The notes under the pieces were generated by a model, which saw only the letters and a program-made list of their open reading frames with translations, was not told the DNA's origin and made no database searches. A DNA stretch of 64,000 nucleotides from Macropodus opercularis (lineage: Eukaryota > Chordata > Actinopteri > Anabantiformes > Osphronemidae): positions 15,182,501-15,246,500 of the forward strand of contig CM061102.1 in NCBI GenBank assembly GCA_030770545.1, written 5' to 3'. A program made the translations under genes and the position numbers. This document shows, in pieces, positions 30,601 through 41,470 of this stretch. Positions within the stretch are counted from its first letter, which is position 1, and every line of letters begins with the position of its first letter.

Positions 30601-33600
30601 GTTCATTTCAGACACAAAGAAGAATACTTTTGTCAAAGTCCTTTAAATAAATTTTAAAGGTGTTTGCCTGCTTCAGGGATGTATTTGGATCATTTCTAAC
30701 ACAAAAACTTCAATGGCATTGCTTGCATTTAGATGCAGCAGCTTAAAGCATCACTGAGGCTAGAAACAGTGCGAAAACGCTTGGAATCGCCTGTTGTGTT
30801 CATTTCAGACCAAAAGAAATATACAAATGTCAAAGTAATTTAAATACATTTTAAAGGTGTTTGCCTGCTTCAGGGATGTATTTGAACCATTTCTAATACA
30901 AAAACTTAAATGGCATTGCTTGCATTCAGATGCTGCAGCTTAAAGCATCACTGAGGCTGGAAACAGTGCGAAAACGCTTGGAATCGCCTGTTCTGTTCAT
31001 TTCAGACCAAAAGAAAACTACTTTTGTCAAAGTAATTTAAATGCATTTTAAAGGTGTTTGCCTGCTTCAGGGATGTATTTTGATCATTTCTAACACAAAA
31101 ATTTCAATGGCATTGCTTGCATTCAGATGCTGCAGCTTAAAGCATCATTGAGGCTGGAAACAGTGCGAAAACGCTTGGAATCGCCTGTTGTGTTCATTTC
31201 AGACCAAAAGAACACTACTTTTGTCAAAGTGATTTAAATGCATTTTAAAGATGTTTGCCTGCTTCAGGGATGTATTTGGATCATTTCTAACACAAAAACT
31301 TCAATGGCATTGCTTGCATTCAAATGCAGCAGCTTAAAGCATCACTGAGGCTGGAAACAGTGCGAAAACGCTTGGAATCGCCTGTTCTGTTCATTTCAGA
31401 CACAAAGAAGAATACTTTTGTCAAAGTCCTTTAAATAAATTTTAAAGGTGTTTGCCTGCTTCAGGGATGTATTTGGATCATTTCTAAAACAGAAAACTTA
31501 AAAGCATTGGTTGCATTCAGATGCTGCCGCTTAAACCATCACTGAGGCTGGAAACAGTGCGAAAACGCTTGGAATCGCCTGTTCTTTTCATTTCAGACAC
31601 AAAGAAATATACAAATGTCAAAGTGATTTACATGCATTTTAAAGGTGTTTGCCTGCTTCAGGGATGTATTTGAACCATTTCTAACACAAAAACGTAAATG
31701 GCATTGCTTGCATTCAGATGCTGCAGCTTAAAGCATCACTGAGAATGAAAACAGTGCGAAAACGCTTGGAATCGCCTGTTCTGTTCATTTCAGACCAAAA
31801 GAAAACAACTTTTGTCAAAGTGATTTAAATGCATTTTAAAGGTGTTTGCCTGCTTCAGGGATGTATTTGGATCATTTCTAACACAAAAACTTCAATGGCA
31901 TTGCTTGCATTTAGATGCAGCAGCTTAAAGCATCACTGAGGCTAGAAACAGTGCGAAAACGCTTGGAATCGCCTGTTCTGTTCATTTCAGACCAAAAGAA
32001 AACAACTTTTGTCAAAGTAATTTAAATGCATTTTAAAGGTGTTTGCCTGCTTCAGGGATGTATTTGAACCATTTCTAATACAAAAACTTAAATGGCATTG
32101 CTTGCATTCAGATGCTGCAGCTTAAAGCATCACTGAGGCTGGAAACAGTGCGAAAACTCTTGGAATCGCCTGTTCTGTTCATTTCAGACCAAAAGAAAAC
32201 TAGTTTGGTCAAAGTAATTTAAATGCATTTTAAAGGTGTTTGCCTGCTTCAGGGATGTATTTTGATCATTTCTAACACAAAAACTTCAATGGCATTGCTT
32301 GCATTCAGATGCTGCAGCTTAAAGCATCATTGAGGCTGGAAACAGTGCGAAAACGCTTGGAATCGCCTGTTCTGTTCATTTCAGACCAAAGAGCACTAGT
32401 TTTGTCAAAGTTATTTAAACGCATTTTAAAGTTTTTTGCCTGCTTCAGGGATGTATTTGGATCTTTTCTAACACAAAAACTTCAATGGCATTGCTTGCAT
32501 TCAAATGCAGCAGCTTAAAGCATCACTGAGGCTGGAGACAGTGTGAAAACGCTTGGAATCGCCTGTTCTGTTCATTTCAGACCAAACAACACTACTATTG
32601 TCAAAGTGATTTAAATGCATTTTAAAGGTGTTTGCCTGCTTCAGGGATGTATTTGGATCATTTCTAACACAAAAAACTTCAATAGCATTACTTGCATTCA
32701 AATGCAGCAGCTTAAAGCATCACTAAGGCTGGAAACAGTGTGAAAACGCTTGGAATCGCCTGTTCTGTTCATTTCAGACCAAACAACACTACTATTGTCA
32801 AAGTGATTTAAATGCATTTTAAAGGTGTTTGCCTGCTTCAAGGATGTATTTTGATCATTTCTAACACAAAAACTTCAATGGCATTGCTTGTATTCAGATG
32901 CTGCAGCTTAAAGCATCACTGAGGCTGGAAACAGTGCGAAAACGCTTGGAATCGCCTGTTGTGTTCATTTCAGACCAAAAGAACACTACTTTTGTCAAAG
33001 TGATTTAAATGCATTTTAAAGATGTTTGCCTGCTTCAGGGATGTATTTGGATCATTTCTAACACAAAAACTTCAATGGCATTGCTTGCATTCAAATGCAG
33101 CAGCTTAAAGCATCACTGAGGCTGGAAACAGTGCGAAAACGCTTGGAATCGCCTGTTCTGTTCATTTCAGACACAAAGAAGAATACTTTTGTCAAAGTCC
33201 TTTAAATAAATTTTAAAGGTGTTTGCCTGCTTCAGGGATGTATTTGGATCATTTCTAAAACAGAAAACTTAAAAGCATTGGTTGCATTCAGATGCTGCCG
33301 CTTAAAGCATCACTGAGGCTGGAAACTGTGCGAAAACGCTTGGAATCGCCTGTTGTGTTCATTTCAGACCAAAGAACACTAGTTTTGTCAAAGTCATTTA
33401 AATGCATTTTAAAGGGGTTTGCCTGCTTCAGGGATGTATTTGGATCATTTCTAACACAAAAACTTCAATGGCATTGCTTGTATTCAACTGCAGCAGCTTA
33501 AAGCATCACTGAGGCTGGAAACAGTGCGAAAACGCTTGGAATCGCCTGTTGTTTTCATTTCAGACCAAAGAACACTACTTTTGTCAAAGTGATTTAAATG

Positions 33601-33743
33601 AATTTTAAAGGTGTTTGCCTGCTTCAGGGATGTATTTGGATCATTTCTAACACAAAAACTACAATGGCATTGCTTGCATTCAAATGCAGCAGCTTAAAGC
33701 ATCACTGAGGCTGGAAACAGTGCGAAAACGCTTTGAATCGCCT
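27592..33743 (+). repeat. Satellite array, segment 4 (~31 monomers)
   Basis: Same monomer. The post-LINE region lacks the 209-bp odd monomer: the distance from ACATGCAATTTT to CTTTAGGGATG is 51 bp here against 260 bp after copy A. A four-monomer block of 788 bp is duplicated in tandem (about 29870-30657 and 30658-31445). The last 1.4 kb before LINE copy D (from 32309) matches the 1.4 kb before copy F (from 47557) at equal spacing. Confidence 0.95.
29870..31445 (+). repeat. Tandem duplication of a four-monomer block (788 bp x 2)
   Basis: The marker GACACAAAGAAGAATAC occurs at 30611 and 31399, and other variant words recur at the same 788-bp offset, equal to four monomers. The boundaries are approximate because they fall inside conserved monomer sequence. 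Confidence 0.75.
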
Positions 33744-35635
33744 ACTCTGAGCACGTGTTTGAGACGCTGAGGTGTTTGTGAGTCGCTTCTTTCGCCACTT
33801 TTTTCTCGATTTATTCGTTTTTTCTTCCTATTACCTTTTCTCTTTTTACTTATTCGGCTTGCTGGGTGTTTTTTCTTTACTCTCTGTCCCCCAGCGGCGA
33901 CCGCTGGCTGGGGGGGAGGGCTCCTTCGGCGCTCTGACCTTTTCCCTCAACCTTTTCTTGGCGACAAATTGGTTCTATTTGGACGGACAATGAAGCAAGC
34001 GATCGGATCGACGGCCTCGGTGCAGGTTCAGCAAGGAGGCCCCATTGGCAGCAACTCCGAACCAAGGATGACGGCAATAATTAACTACAGGCAGGATTTA
34101 ACAGTCAGCGTGGAGCTGGAGGGGGAAAGCACCGTGACGCCTATGGAGTTGATGAAGTGTACGCGTGAGCTGTGTGGAGGCTTGACCGCATGCCGGTACA
34201 TCGGGGGAAAGAAATATGAGATAACAATGAGTCACGAGACCGGGAAAGCAAAGTTACTGGATGGATTTAAGATAGGAGATGTGTGTGTCATGGCCAGAGA
34301 ACTTGGTAATGACGAGCTAGTAGTGTCATTCCTGGGCTTGCCGGTCTATATACCGGATGATGCTATTTTGAATAAGCTACGAGGATGGGGGGTGAAAGCA
34401 GTCTCCCCCATTAAAAGGCGCATGTGGCCAAGAATGCTGATGAAGGTTAAATTCACTGATACCGTGCAATCGCTACCGTACTCGGTGAGATTCAACACCG
34501 CTGGAGGTTATGAATCCAGCGGTCCAGATGGGGCTGAGTCACTCAAGCCGCTGCACACAGTGGTCTGTGCCACTTCGGACATCGGCCCGAACTTGGATGC
34601 TGCGCCGCAGGATCCAGGTGGGGAAGACACACAGCGCGACACAGGCGTTCAGCAGGATGAGGGAGAGGGCAGCGCGTCAGCCGTGCTTTCGGCCTCTGGG
34701 AATATGGTTCCCTCTTAGTGCTCTGACAGAGGCGACTGCCTCGCAGTCTTCACAGACAACCCAGACGCAACAAACCCCACCGGATGAACCGCAGGCGGAC
34801 GACTCGGATCAGTGCGCAAGAAGCCGCGCGTATTACAAGAGCATAAAATCAACGGGAGCGTATCTACAGGCAGACGGAAGAAATAACAACAAATACTGTG
34901 ACTATCTTTTCCATGGTTTTGATCCTCTCCTTTAACGCCTCTGGGCTACGCTCGAGCGACAAAATCAACAGTTTCTTTGCCTCGGGGCAGGCTGACATAG
35001 TTTGCCTCCAAGAGACTCACTGGACCTCCTGCACAGAGCGGTACATAAGAGCGAAGTGGGGGGGACCCATTTTCATATCACCAGGGACGGACAAGACATG
35101 TGGAGTCGCCGTCTGTTTTAAGAGCGCTTCGGTTACTGATATTAGGCATGTTCATAATGATTTGGAAGGTAGACTGATTGTCTGCACATTTGTGACAAAT
35201 TCCGCTGCATATACACTGCTGAATGTATACGCACCAAATGTGAAGACAGATAGAAGACGATTCTTTCAGGGCATGGCTCAATATTGCGGACAAAATTGTT
35301 TATTAGTCGGAGACTTCAACGTGGCTCTCACACCTATGGTAACCAATAATGTGTTCACGGGGGATGTCAGTCGTCCAGCGATCTACAGACTCATACAATC
35401 GTATGAACTTATCGATATTTGGAGGGTCACACACCCGCGCACTAGAGCGTTCTCCCGCAGGCAGCAAGTGCTACACATAATAAAGCAGTCAAGAATGGAC
35501 TTTTGTCTGGCCTCTTCTACAGTAGTGAAGCACATTTCTGGCGCGGACTACACCTTCAATGCATGGAGTGATCATGCCTTCTTCACCTTCAGACTGCACA
35601 GGCCACGCATCGGAAACCCCAGAGGGTTTTGGTGT
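33744..35635 (+). mobile_element. LINE fragment copy D (internal deletion)
   Basis: A copy of 1892 bp, 323 bp shorter than A, E and F. The deletion removes the C-terminal part of ORF1 including all zinc knuckles and part of the acidic tail. At the breakpoint (34515-34523) is a 9-bp insert TCCAGCGGT that is the exact reverse complement of ACCGCTGGA at 34497-34505, leaving a small hairpin with a 9-base loop. Both outer junctions with the satellite are standard. Confidence 0.9.
33990..34718 (+). pseudogene. LINE ORF1 with deletion, knuckles lost (copy D)
   Basis: The frame starts at the usual ATG and matches copy A as far as NTAGGYE, then jumps through the deletion junction into the acidic tail frame (PDGAESLK...) and stops at 34718. 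The net 323-bp loss changes frame, so the ORF1 body and the formerly out-of-frame tail are now fused in one 242-codon frame. Without zinc knuckles it is unlikely to act like normal ORF1. Confidence 0.75.
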
Positions 35636-35650
35636 TTGAAGCATCACTGA
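34913..35650 (+). CDS. Truncated LINE ORF2: endonuclease only (copy D)
   Basis: A 245-codon frame with intact catalytic positions. It differs from the other copies by FISPGTDKTCG in place of FTSPGTDKSCG, two substitutions in a surface-like loop, and has RLHRP like C, E and F. Confidence 0.78.
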   Translation: MVLILSFNASGLRSSDKINSFFASGQADIVCLQETHWTSCTERYIRAKWGGPIFISPGTDKTCGVAVCFKSASVTDIRHVHNDLEGRLIVCTFVTNSAAYTLLNVYAPNVKTDRRRFFQGMAQYCGQNCLLVGDFNVALTPMVTNNVFTGDVSRPAIYRLIQSYELIDIWRVTHPRTRAFSRRQQVLHIIKQSRMDFCLASSTVVKHISGADYTFNAWSDHAFFTFRLHRPRIGNPRGFWCLKHH

Positions 35651-38600
35651 GGCTGGGAACAGTGCGAAAACGCTTGGAATCGCCTGTTGTGTTCATTTCA
35701 GACCAAAAGAACACTACTTTTGTCAAAGTGATTTAAATGCATTTTAAAGGTGTTTGCCTGCTTCAGGGATGTATTTGGATCATTTCTAACACAAAAACTT
35801 CAATGGCATTGCTTGCATTCAGATGCTGCAGCTTAAAGCATCACTGAGACTGGAGACAGTGTGAAAACGCTTTGAATCGCCTGTTGTGTTTATTTCAGAC
35901 CAAAAGAACACATGCAATTTTCAAAGTGATTTAAATGCATTTTAAAGATGTTTGCCTGCTTCAGGGATGTATTTTGATCATTTCTTAAAGTCCTTTAAAC
36001 ACAAAAACTTCAATGGCATTGCTTGCATTCAAATGCAGCAGCTTAAAGCATCACTGAGGCTGGAAACAGTGCGAAAATGCTTGGAATCGCCTGTTCTGTT
36101 CATTTCAGACCAAAAGAACACTACTTTTGTCAAAGTGATTTAAATGTATTTTAAAGGTGTTTGTCAGCTTTAGGGATGTATTTGGATCATTTCTAACACA
36201 AAAACTTCAATGGCATTGCTTGCATTCAGATGCTGCAGCTTAAAGCATCACTGAGGCTGGAAACAGTGCGAAAACGCTTGGAATCGCCTATTGTGTTCAT
36301 TTCAGACACAAAGAAATATACAAATGTCAAATTGATTTAAATGCATTTTAAAGGTGTTTGCCTGCTTCAGGGATGTATTTGGATCATTTCTAACACAAAA
36401 ACTTCAATGGCATTGCTTGCATTTAGATGCAGCAGCTTAAAGCATCACTGAGGCTGGAAACAGTGCGAAAACGCTTGGAATCGCCTGTTCTGTTCATTTC
36501 AGACCAAAGAACACTAGTTTTGTCAAAGTAATTTAAATGCATTTTAAAGGTGTTTGCCTGCTTCAAGGATGTATTTGGATCATTTCTAACACAAAAACTT
36601 CAATGGCATTGCTTGTATTCAGATCCTGCAGCTTAAAGCATCACTGAGGCTGGAAACAGTGTGAAAACGCTTGGAATCGCCTGTTCTGTTCATTTCAGAC
36701 CAAAAGAAAACTACTTTTGTAAAAGTGATTTAAATGCATTTTAAAGGTGTTTGCCTGCTTCAGGGACGTATTTGGATCATTTCTAACACAAAAACTTCAA
36801 TGGCATTGCTTGTATTCAGATGCTGCAGCTTAAAGCATCACTGAGGCTGGAAACAGTGCGAAAACGCTTGGAATCGCCTGTTCTGTTCATTTCAGACCAA
36901 AGAACACTAGTTTTGTCAAAGTCATTTAAATAAATTTTAAAGGTGTTTGCCTGCTTCAGGGATGTATTTGGATCATTTCTAACACAAAAACTTCAGTGGC
37001 ATTGCTTGTATTCAGATGCTGCAGCTTAAAGCATCACTGAGGCTGGAAACAGTGCGAAAACGCTTGGAATCGCCTGTTGTGTTCATTTCAGACCAAAAGA
37101 AAACTACTTTTGTCAAAGTGATTTAAATGCATTTTAAAGGTGTTTGCCTGCTTCAGGGATGTATTTGGATCTTTTCTAACACAAAAACTTCAATGGCATT
37201 GCTTGCATTAAAATGCAGCAGCTTAAACCATCACTGAGGCTGGAAACAGTGCGAAAACGCTTGGAATCGCCTGTTCTTTTCATTTCAGACACAAAGAAAT
37301 ATACAAATGTCAAAGTGATTTACATGCATTTTAAAGGTGTTTGCCTGCTTCAGGGATGTATTTGAACCATTTCTAACACAAAAACGTAAATGGCATTGCT
37401 TGCATTCAGATGCTGCAGCTTAAAGCATCACTGAGAATGAAAACAGTGCGAAAACGCTTGGAATCGCCTGTTCTGTTCATTTCAGACCAAAAGAAAACAA
37501 CTTTTGTCAAAGTGATTTAAATGCATTTTAAAGGTGTTTGCCTGCTTCAGGGATGTATTTGGATCATTTCTAACACAAAAACTTCAATGGCATTGCTTGC
37601 ATTTAGATGCAGCAGCTTAAAGCATCACTGAGGCTAGAAACAGTGCGAAAACGCTTGGAATCGCCTGTTGTGTTCATTTCAGACCAAAAGAAATATACAA
37701 ATGTCAAAGTAATTTAAATACATTTTAAAGGTGTTTGCCTGCTTCAGGGATGTATTTGAACCATTTCTAATACAAAAACTTAAATGGCATTGCTTGCATT
37801 CAGATGCTGCAGCTTAAAGCATCACTGAGGCTGGAAACAGTGCGAAAATGCTTGGAATCGCCTGTTCTGTTCATTTCAGACCAAAAGAAAACTACTTTTG
37901 TCAAAGTAATTTAAATGCATTTTAAAGGTGTTTGCCTGCTTCAGGGATGTATTTTGATCATTTCTAACACAAAAACTTCAATGGCATTGCTTGCATTCAG
38001 ATGCTGCAGCTTAAAGCATCATTGAGGCTGGAAACAGTGCGAAAACGCTTGGAATCGCCTGTTCTGTTCATTTCAGACCAAAGAGCACTAGTTTTGTCAA
38101 AGTTATTTAAACGCATTTTAAAGTTTTTTGCCTGCTTCAGGGATGTATTTGGATCATTTCTAACACAAAAAACTTCAATAGCATTACTTGCATTTAGATG
38201 CAGCAGCTTAAAGCATCACTGAGGCTGGAAACAGTGCGAAAACGCTTGGAATCGCCTGTTGTGTTCATTTCAGACCAAAAGAAAACTACTTTTGTCAAAG
38301 CCCTCTAAATAAATTTTAAAGGTTTTTGCCTGCTTCAGGGATATATTTGGATCATTTCTAAAACAGAAAACTTAAAAGCATTGGTTGCATTCAGATGCAG
38401 CAGCTTAAAGCATCACTGAGGCTGGAGACAGTGCGAAAACGCTTGGAATCGCCTGTTGTGTTCATTTCAGACCAAACAACACTACTATTGTCAAAGTGAT
38501 TTAAATGCATTTTAAAGGTGTTTGCCTGCATCAGGGATGTATTTGGATCATTTCTAACACAAAAAACTTCAATAGCATTACTTGCATTCAAATGCAGCAG

Positions 38601-39240
38601 CTTAAAGCATCACTAAGGCTGGAAACAGTGTGAAAACGCTTGAAATCGCCTGTTGTGTTCATTTCAGACCAAATAACACTAGTTTTGTCAAAGTAATTTA
38701 AATGCATTTTAAAGGTGTTTGCCTGCTTCAAGGATGTATTTGGATCATTTCTAACACAAAAACTTCAATGGCATTGCTTGTATTCAGATCCTGCAGCTTA
38801 AAGCATCACTGAGGCTGGAAACAGTGTGAAAACGCTTGGAATGGCCTGTTCTGTTCATTTCAGACCAAAAGAAAACTACTTTTGCAAAAGTGATTTAAAT
38901 GCATTTTAAAGGTGTTTGCCTGCTTCAGGGACGTATTTGGATCATTTCTAACAGAAAAACTTCAATGGCATTGCTTGTATTCAGATGCTGCAGCTTAAAG
39001 CATCACTGAGGCTGGAAACAGTGCGAAAACGCTTGGAATCGCCTGTTCTGTTCATTTCAGACCAAAGAACACTAGTTTTGTCAAAGTCATTTAAATAAAT
39101 TTTAAAGGTGTTTGCCTGCTTCAGGGATGTATTTGGATCATTTCTAACACAAAAACTTCAATGGCATTGCTTGCATTTAGATGCTGCAGCTTAAAGCATC
39201 ACTGAGGCTGGAAACAGTGCGAAAACGCTTTGAATCGCCT
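35636..39240 (+). repeat. Satellite array, segment 5 (~18 monomers)
   Basis: Same monomer. It begins with the standard odd post-LINE pair, including the extra TTAAAGTCCTTT at about 35988-36000. The total length equals that of segment 2 to within one base, but internal markers are shifted by two monomers (GCACTAGTTTTG lies 2.45 kb from the segment start here and 2.85 kb there), so the equal length is coincidental or the result of balanced gains and losses. Confidence 0.95.
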
Positions 39241-41455
39241 ACTCTGAGCACGTGTTTGAGACGCTGAGGTGTTTGTGAGTCGCTTCTTTCGCCACTTTTT
39301 TCTCGATTTATTCGTTTTTTCTTCCTATTACCTTTTCTCTTTTTACTTATTCGGCTTGCTGGGTGTTTTTTCTTTACTCTCTGTCCCCCAGCGGCGACCG
39401 CTGGCTGGGGGGGAGGGCTCCTTCGGCGCTCTGACCTTTTCCCTCAACCTTTTCTTGGCGACAAATTGGTTCTATTTGGACGGACAATGAAGCAAGCGAT
39501 CGGATCGACGGCCTCGGTGCAGGTTCAGCAAGGAGGCCCCATTGGCAACAACTCCGAACCAAGGATGACGGCAATAATTAACTACAGGCAGGATTTAACA
39601 GTCAGCGTGGAGCTGGAGGGGGAAAGCACCGTGACGCCTATGGAGTTGATGAAGTGTACGCGTGAGCTGTGTGGAGGCTTGACCGCATGCCGGTACATCG
39701 GGGGAAAGAAATATAAGATAACAATGAGTCACGAGACCGGGAAAGCAAAGTTACTGGATGGATTTAAGATAGGAGATGTGTGTGTCATGGCCAGAGAACT
39801 TGGTAATGACGAGCTAGTAGTGTCATTCCTGGGCTTGCCGGTCTATATACCGGATGATGCTATTTTGAATAAGCTACGAGGATGGGGGGTGAAAGCAGTC
39901 TCCCCCATTAAAAGGCGCATGTGGCCAAGAATGCTGATGAAGGTTAAATTCACTGATACCGTGCAATCGCTACCGTACTCGGTGAGATTCAACACCGCTG
40001 GAGGTTATGAATACTTCAGAGTGATTCATGACAGGCAAGTCAGAGTATGCAGGCTCTGTATGAAACCGGGGCACATCCTGCACGACTGCCCAGAGTTCAC
40101 TTGTCATCGCTGCGGTGCCCAAGGACACTATGCTAGAGAATGTACCAAGCTCTCGGCTAAATGCAGTCTATGCAACAACACCCGGACAATTGCGTCTGTC
40201 TAAGAAGTGAGTCTGACAGGAGCTCGACTTGGCGGCTGGAGCCGAAGGTGGGTGATTTGGGGGAGCAGCCTAGTGAACAAGCTGCATGCGATGAGTTTGG
40301 AGAGATGGACATGGAGACATCTAGTGGCGAGGGTGAGGAGAGTCCAGATGGGGCTGAGTCACTCAAGCCGCTGCACACAGTGGTCTGTGCCACTTCGGAC
40401 ATCGGCCCGAACTTGGATGCTGCGCCGCAGGATCCAGGTGGGGAAGACACACAGCGCGACACAGGCGTTCAGCAGGATGAGGGAGAGGGCAGCGCGTCAG
40501 CCGTGCTTTCGGCCTCTGGGAATATGGTTCCCTCTTAGTGCTCTGACAGAGGCGACTGCCTCGCAGTCTTCACAGACAACCCAGACGCAACAAACCCCAC
40601 CGGATGAACCGCAGGCGGACGACTCGGATCAGTGCGCAAGAAGCCGCGCGTATTACAAGAGCATAAAATCAACGGGAGCGTATCTACAGGCAGACGGAAG
40701 AAATAACAACAAATACTGTGACTATCTTTTCCATGGTTTTGATCCTCTCCTTTAACGCCTCTGGGCTACGCTCGAGCGACAAAATCAACAGTTTCTTTGC
40801 CTCGGGGCAGGCTGACATAGTTTGCCTCCAAGAGACTCACTGGACCTCCTGCACAGAGCGGTACATAAGAGCGAAGTGGGGGGGACCCATTTTCACATCA
40901 CCAGGGACGGACAAGTCATGTGGAGTCGCCGTCTGTTTTAAGAGCGCTTCGGTTACTGATATTAGGCATGTTCATAATGATTTGGAAGGTAGACTGATTG
41001 TCTGCACATTTGTGACAAATTCCGCTGCATATACACTGCTGAATGTATACGCACCAAATGTGAAGACAGATAGAAGACGATTCTTTCAGGGCATGGCTCA
41101 ATATTGCGGACAAAATTGTTTATTAGTCGGAGACTTCAACGTGGCTCTCACACCTATGGTAACCAATAATGTGTTCACGGGGGATGTCAGTCGTCCAGCG
41201 ATCTACAGACTCATACAATCGTATGAACTTATCGATATTTGGAGGGTCACACACCCGCGCACTAGAGCGTTCTCCCGCAGGCAGCAAGTGCTACACATAA
41301 TAAAGCAGTCAAGAATGGACTTTTGTCTGGCCTCTTCTACAGTAGTGAAGCACATTTCTGGCGCGGACTACACCTTCAATGCATGGAGTGATCATGCCTT
41401 CTTCACCTTCAGACTGCACAGGCCACGCATCGGAAACCCCAGAGGGTTTTGGTGT
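39241..41455 (+). mobile_element. LINE fragment copy E
   Basis: A full 2215-bp copy with standard junctions. It shares KKYK and the GATACTGGAG downstream variant with copy C and has its own change GNNSEP in ORF1. The frame-shifted ORF1 tail runs to 40538. Confidence 0.9.
39487..40203 (+). CDS. LINE ORF1 protein, CCHC zinc-knuckle (copy E)
   Basis: The 238-residue frame as in copy A, with both zinc knuckles intact and the same early stop. Differences from A are GNNSEP for GSNSEP and KKYK for KKYE. Confidence 0.72.
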   Translation: MKQAIGSTASVQVQQGGPIGNNSEPRMTAIINYRQDLTVSVELEGESTVTPMELMKCTRELCGGLTACRYIGGKKYKITMSHETGKAKLLDGFKIGDVCVMARELGNDELVVSFLGLPVYIPDDAILNKLRGWGVKAVSPIKRRMWPRMLMKVKFTDTVQSLPYSVRFNTAGGYEYFRVIHDRQVRVCRLCMKPGHILHDCPEFTCHRCGAQGHYARECTKLSAKCSLCNNTRTIASV

Positions 41456-41470
41456 TTGAAGCATCACTGA
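40733..41470 (+). CDS. Truncated LINE ORF2: endonuclease only (copy E)
   Basis: A 245-codon frame identical in the catalytic positions to copy A and identical to copies C and F in the residues I compared; the stop is provided by the satellite. Confidence 0.78.
   Translation: MVLILSFNASGLRSSDKINSFFASGQADIVCLQETHWTSCTERYIRAKWGGPIFTSPGTDKSCGVAVCFKSASVTDIRHVHNDLEGRLIVCTFVTNSAAYTLLNVYAPNVKTDRRRFFQGMAQYCGQNCLLVGDFNVALTPMVTNNVFTGDVSRPAIYRLIQSYELIDIWRVTHPRTRAFSRRQQVLHIIKQSRMDFCLASSTVVKHISGADYTFNAWSDHAFFTFRLHRPRIGNPRGFWCLKHH

Noticed and set aside
8457..39240. Equal spacing of 5.82 kb for A-B and (deletion-corrected) D-E as evidence of one fixed HOR unit
   Set aside because: Internal monomer markers are offset by two monomers between these intervals, so the equal length does not show a shared unit.
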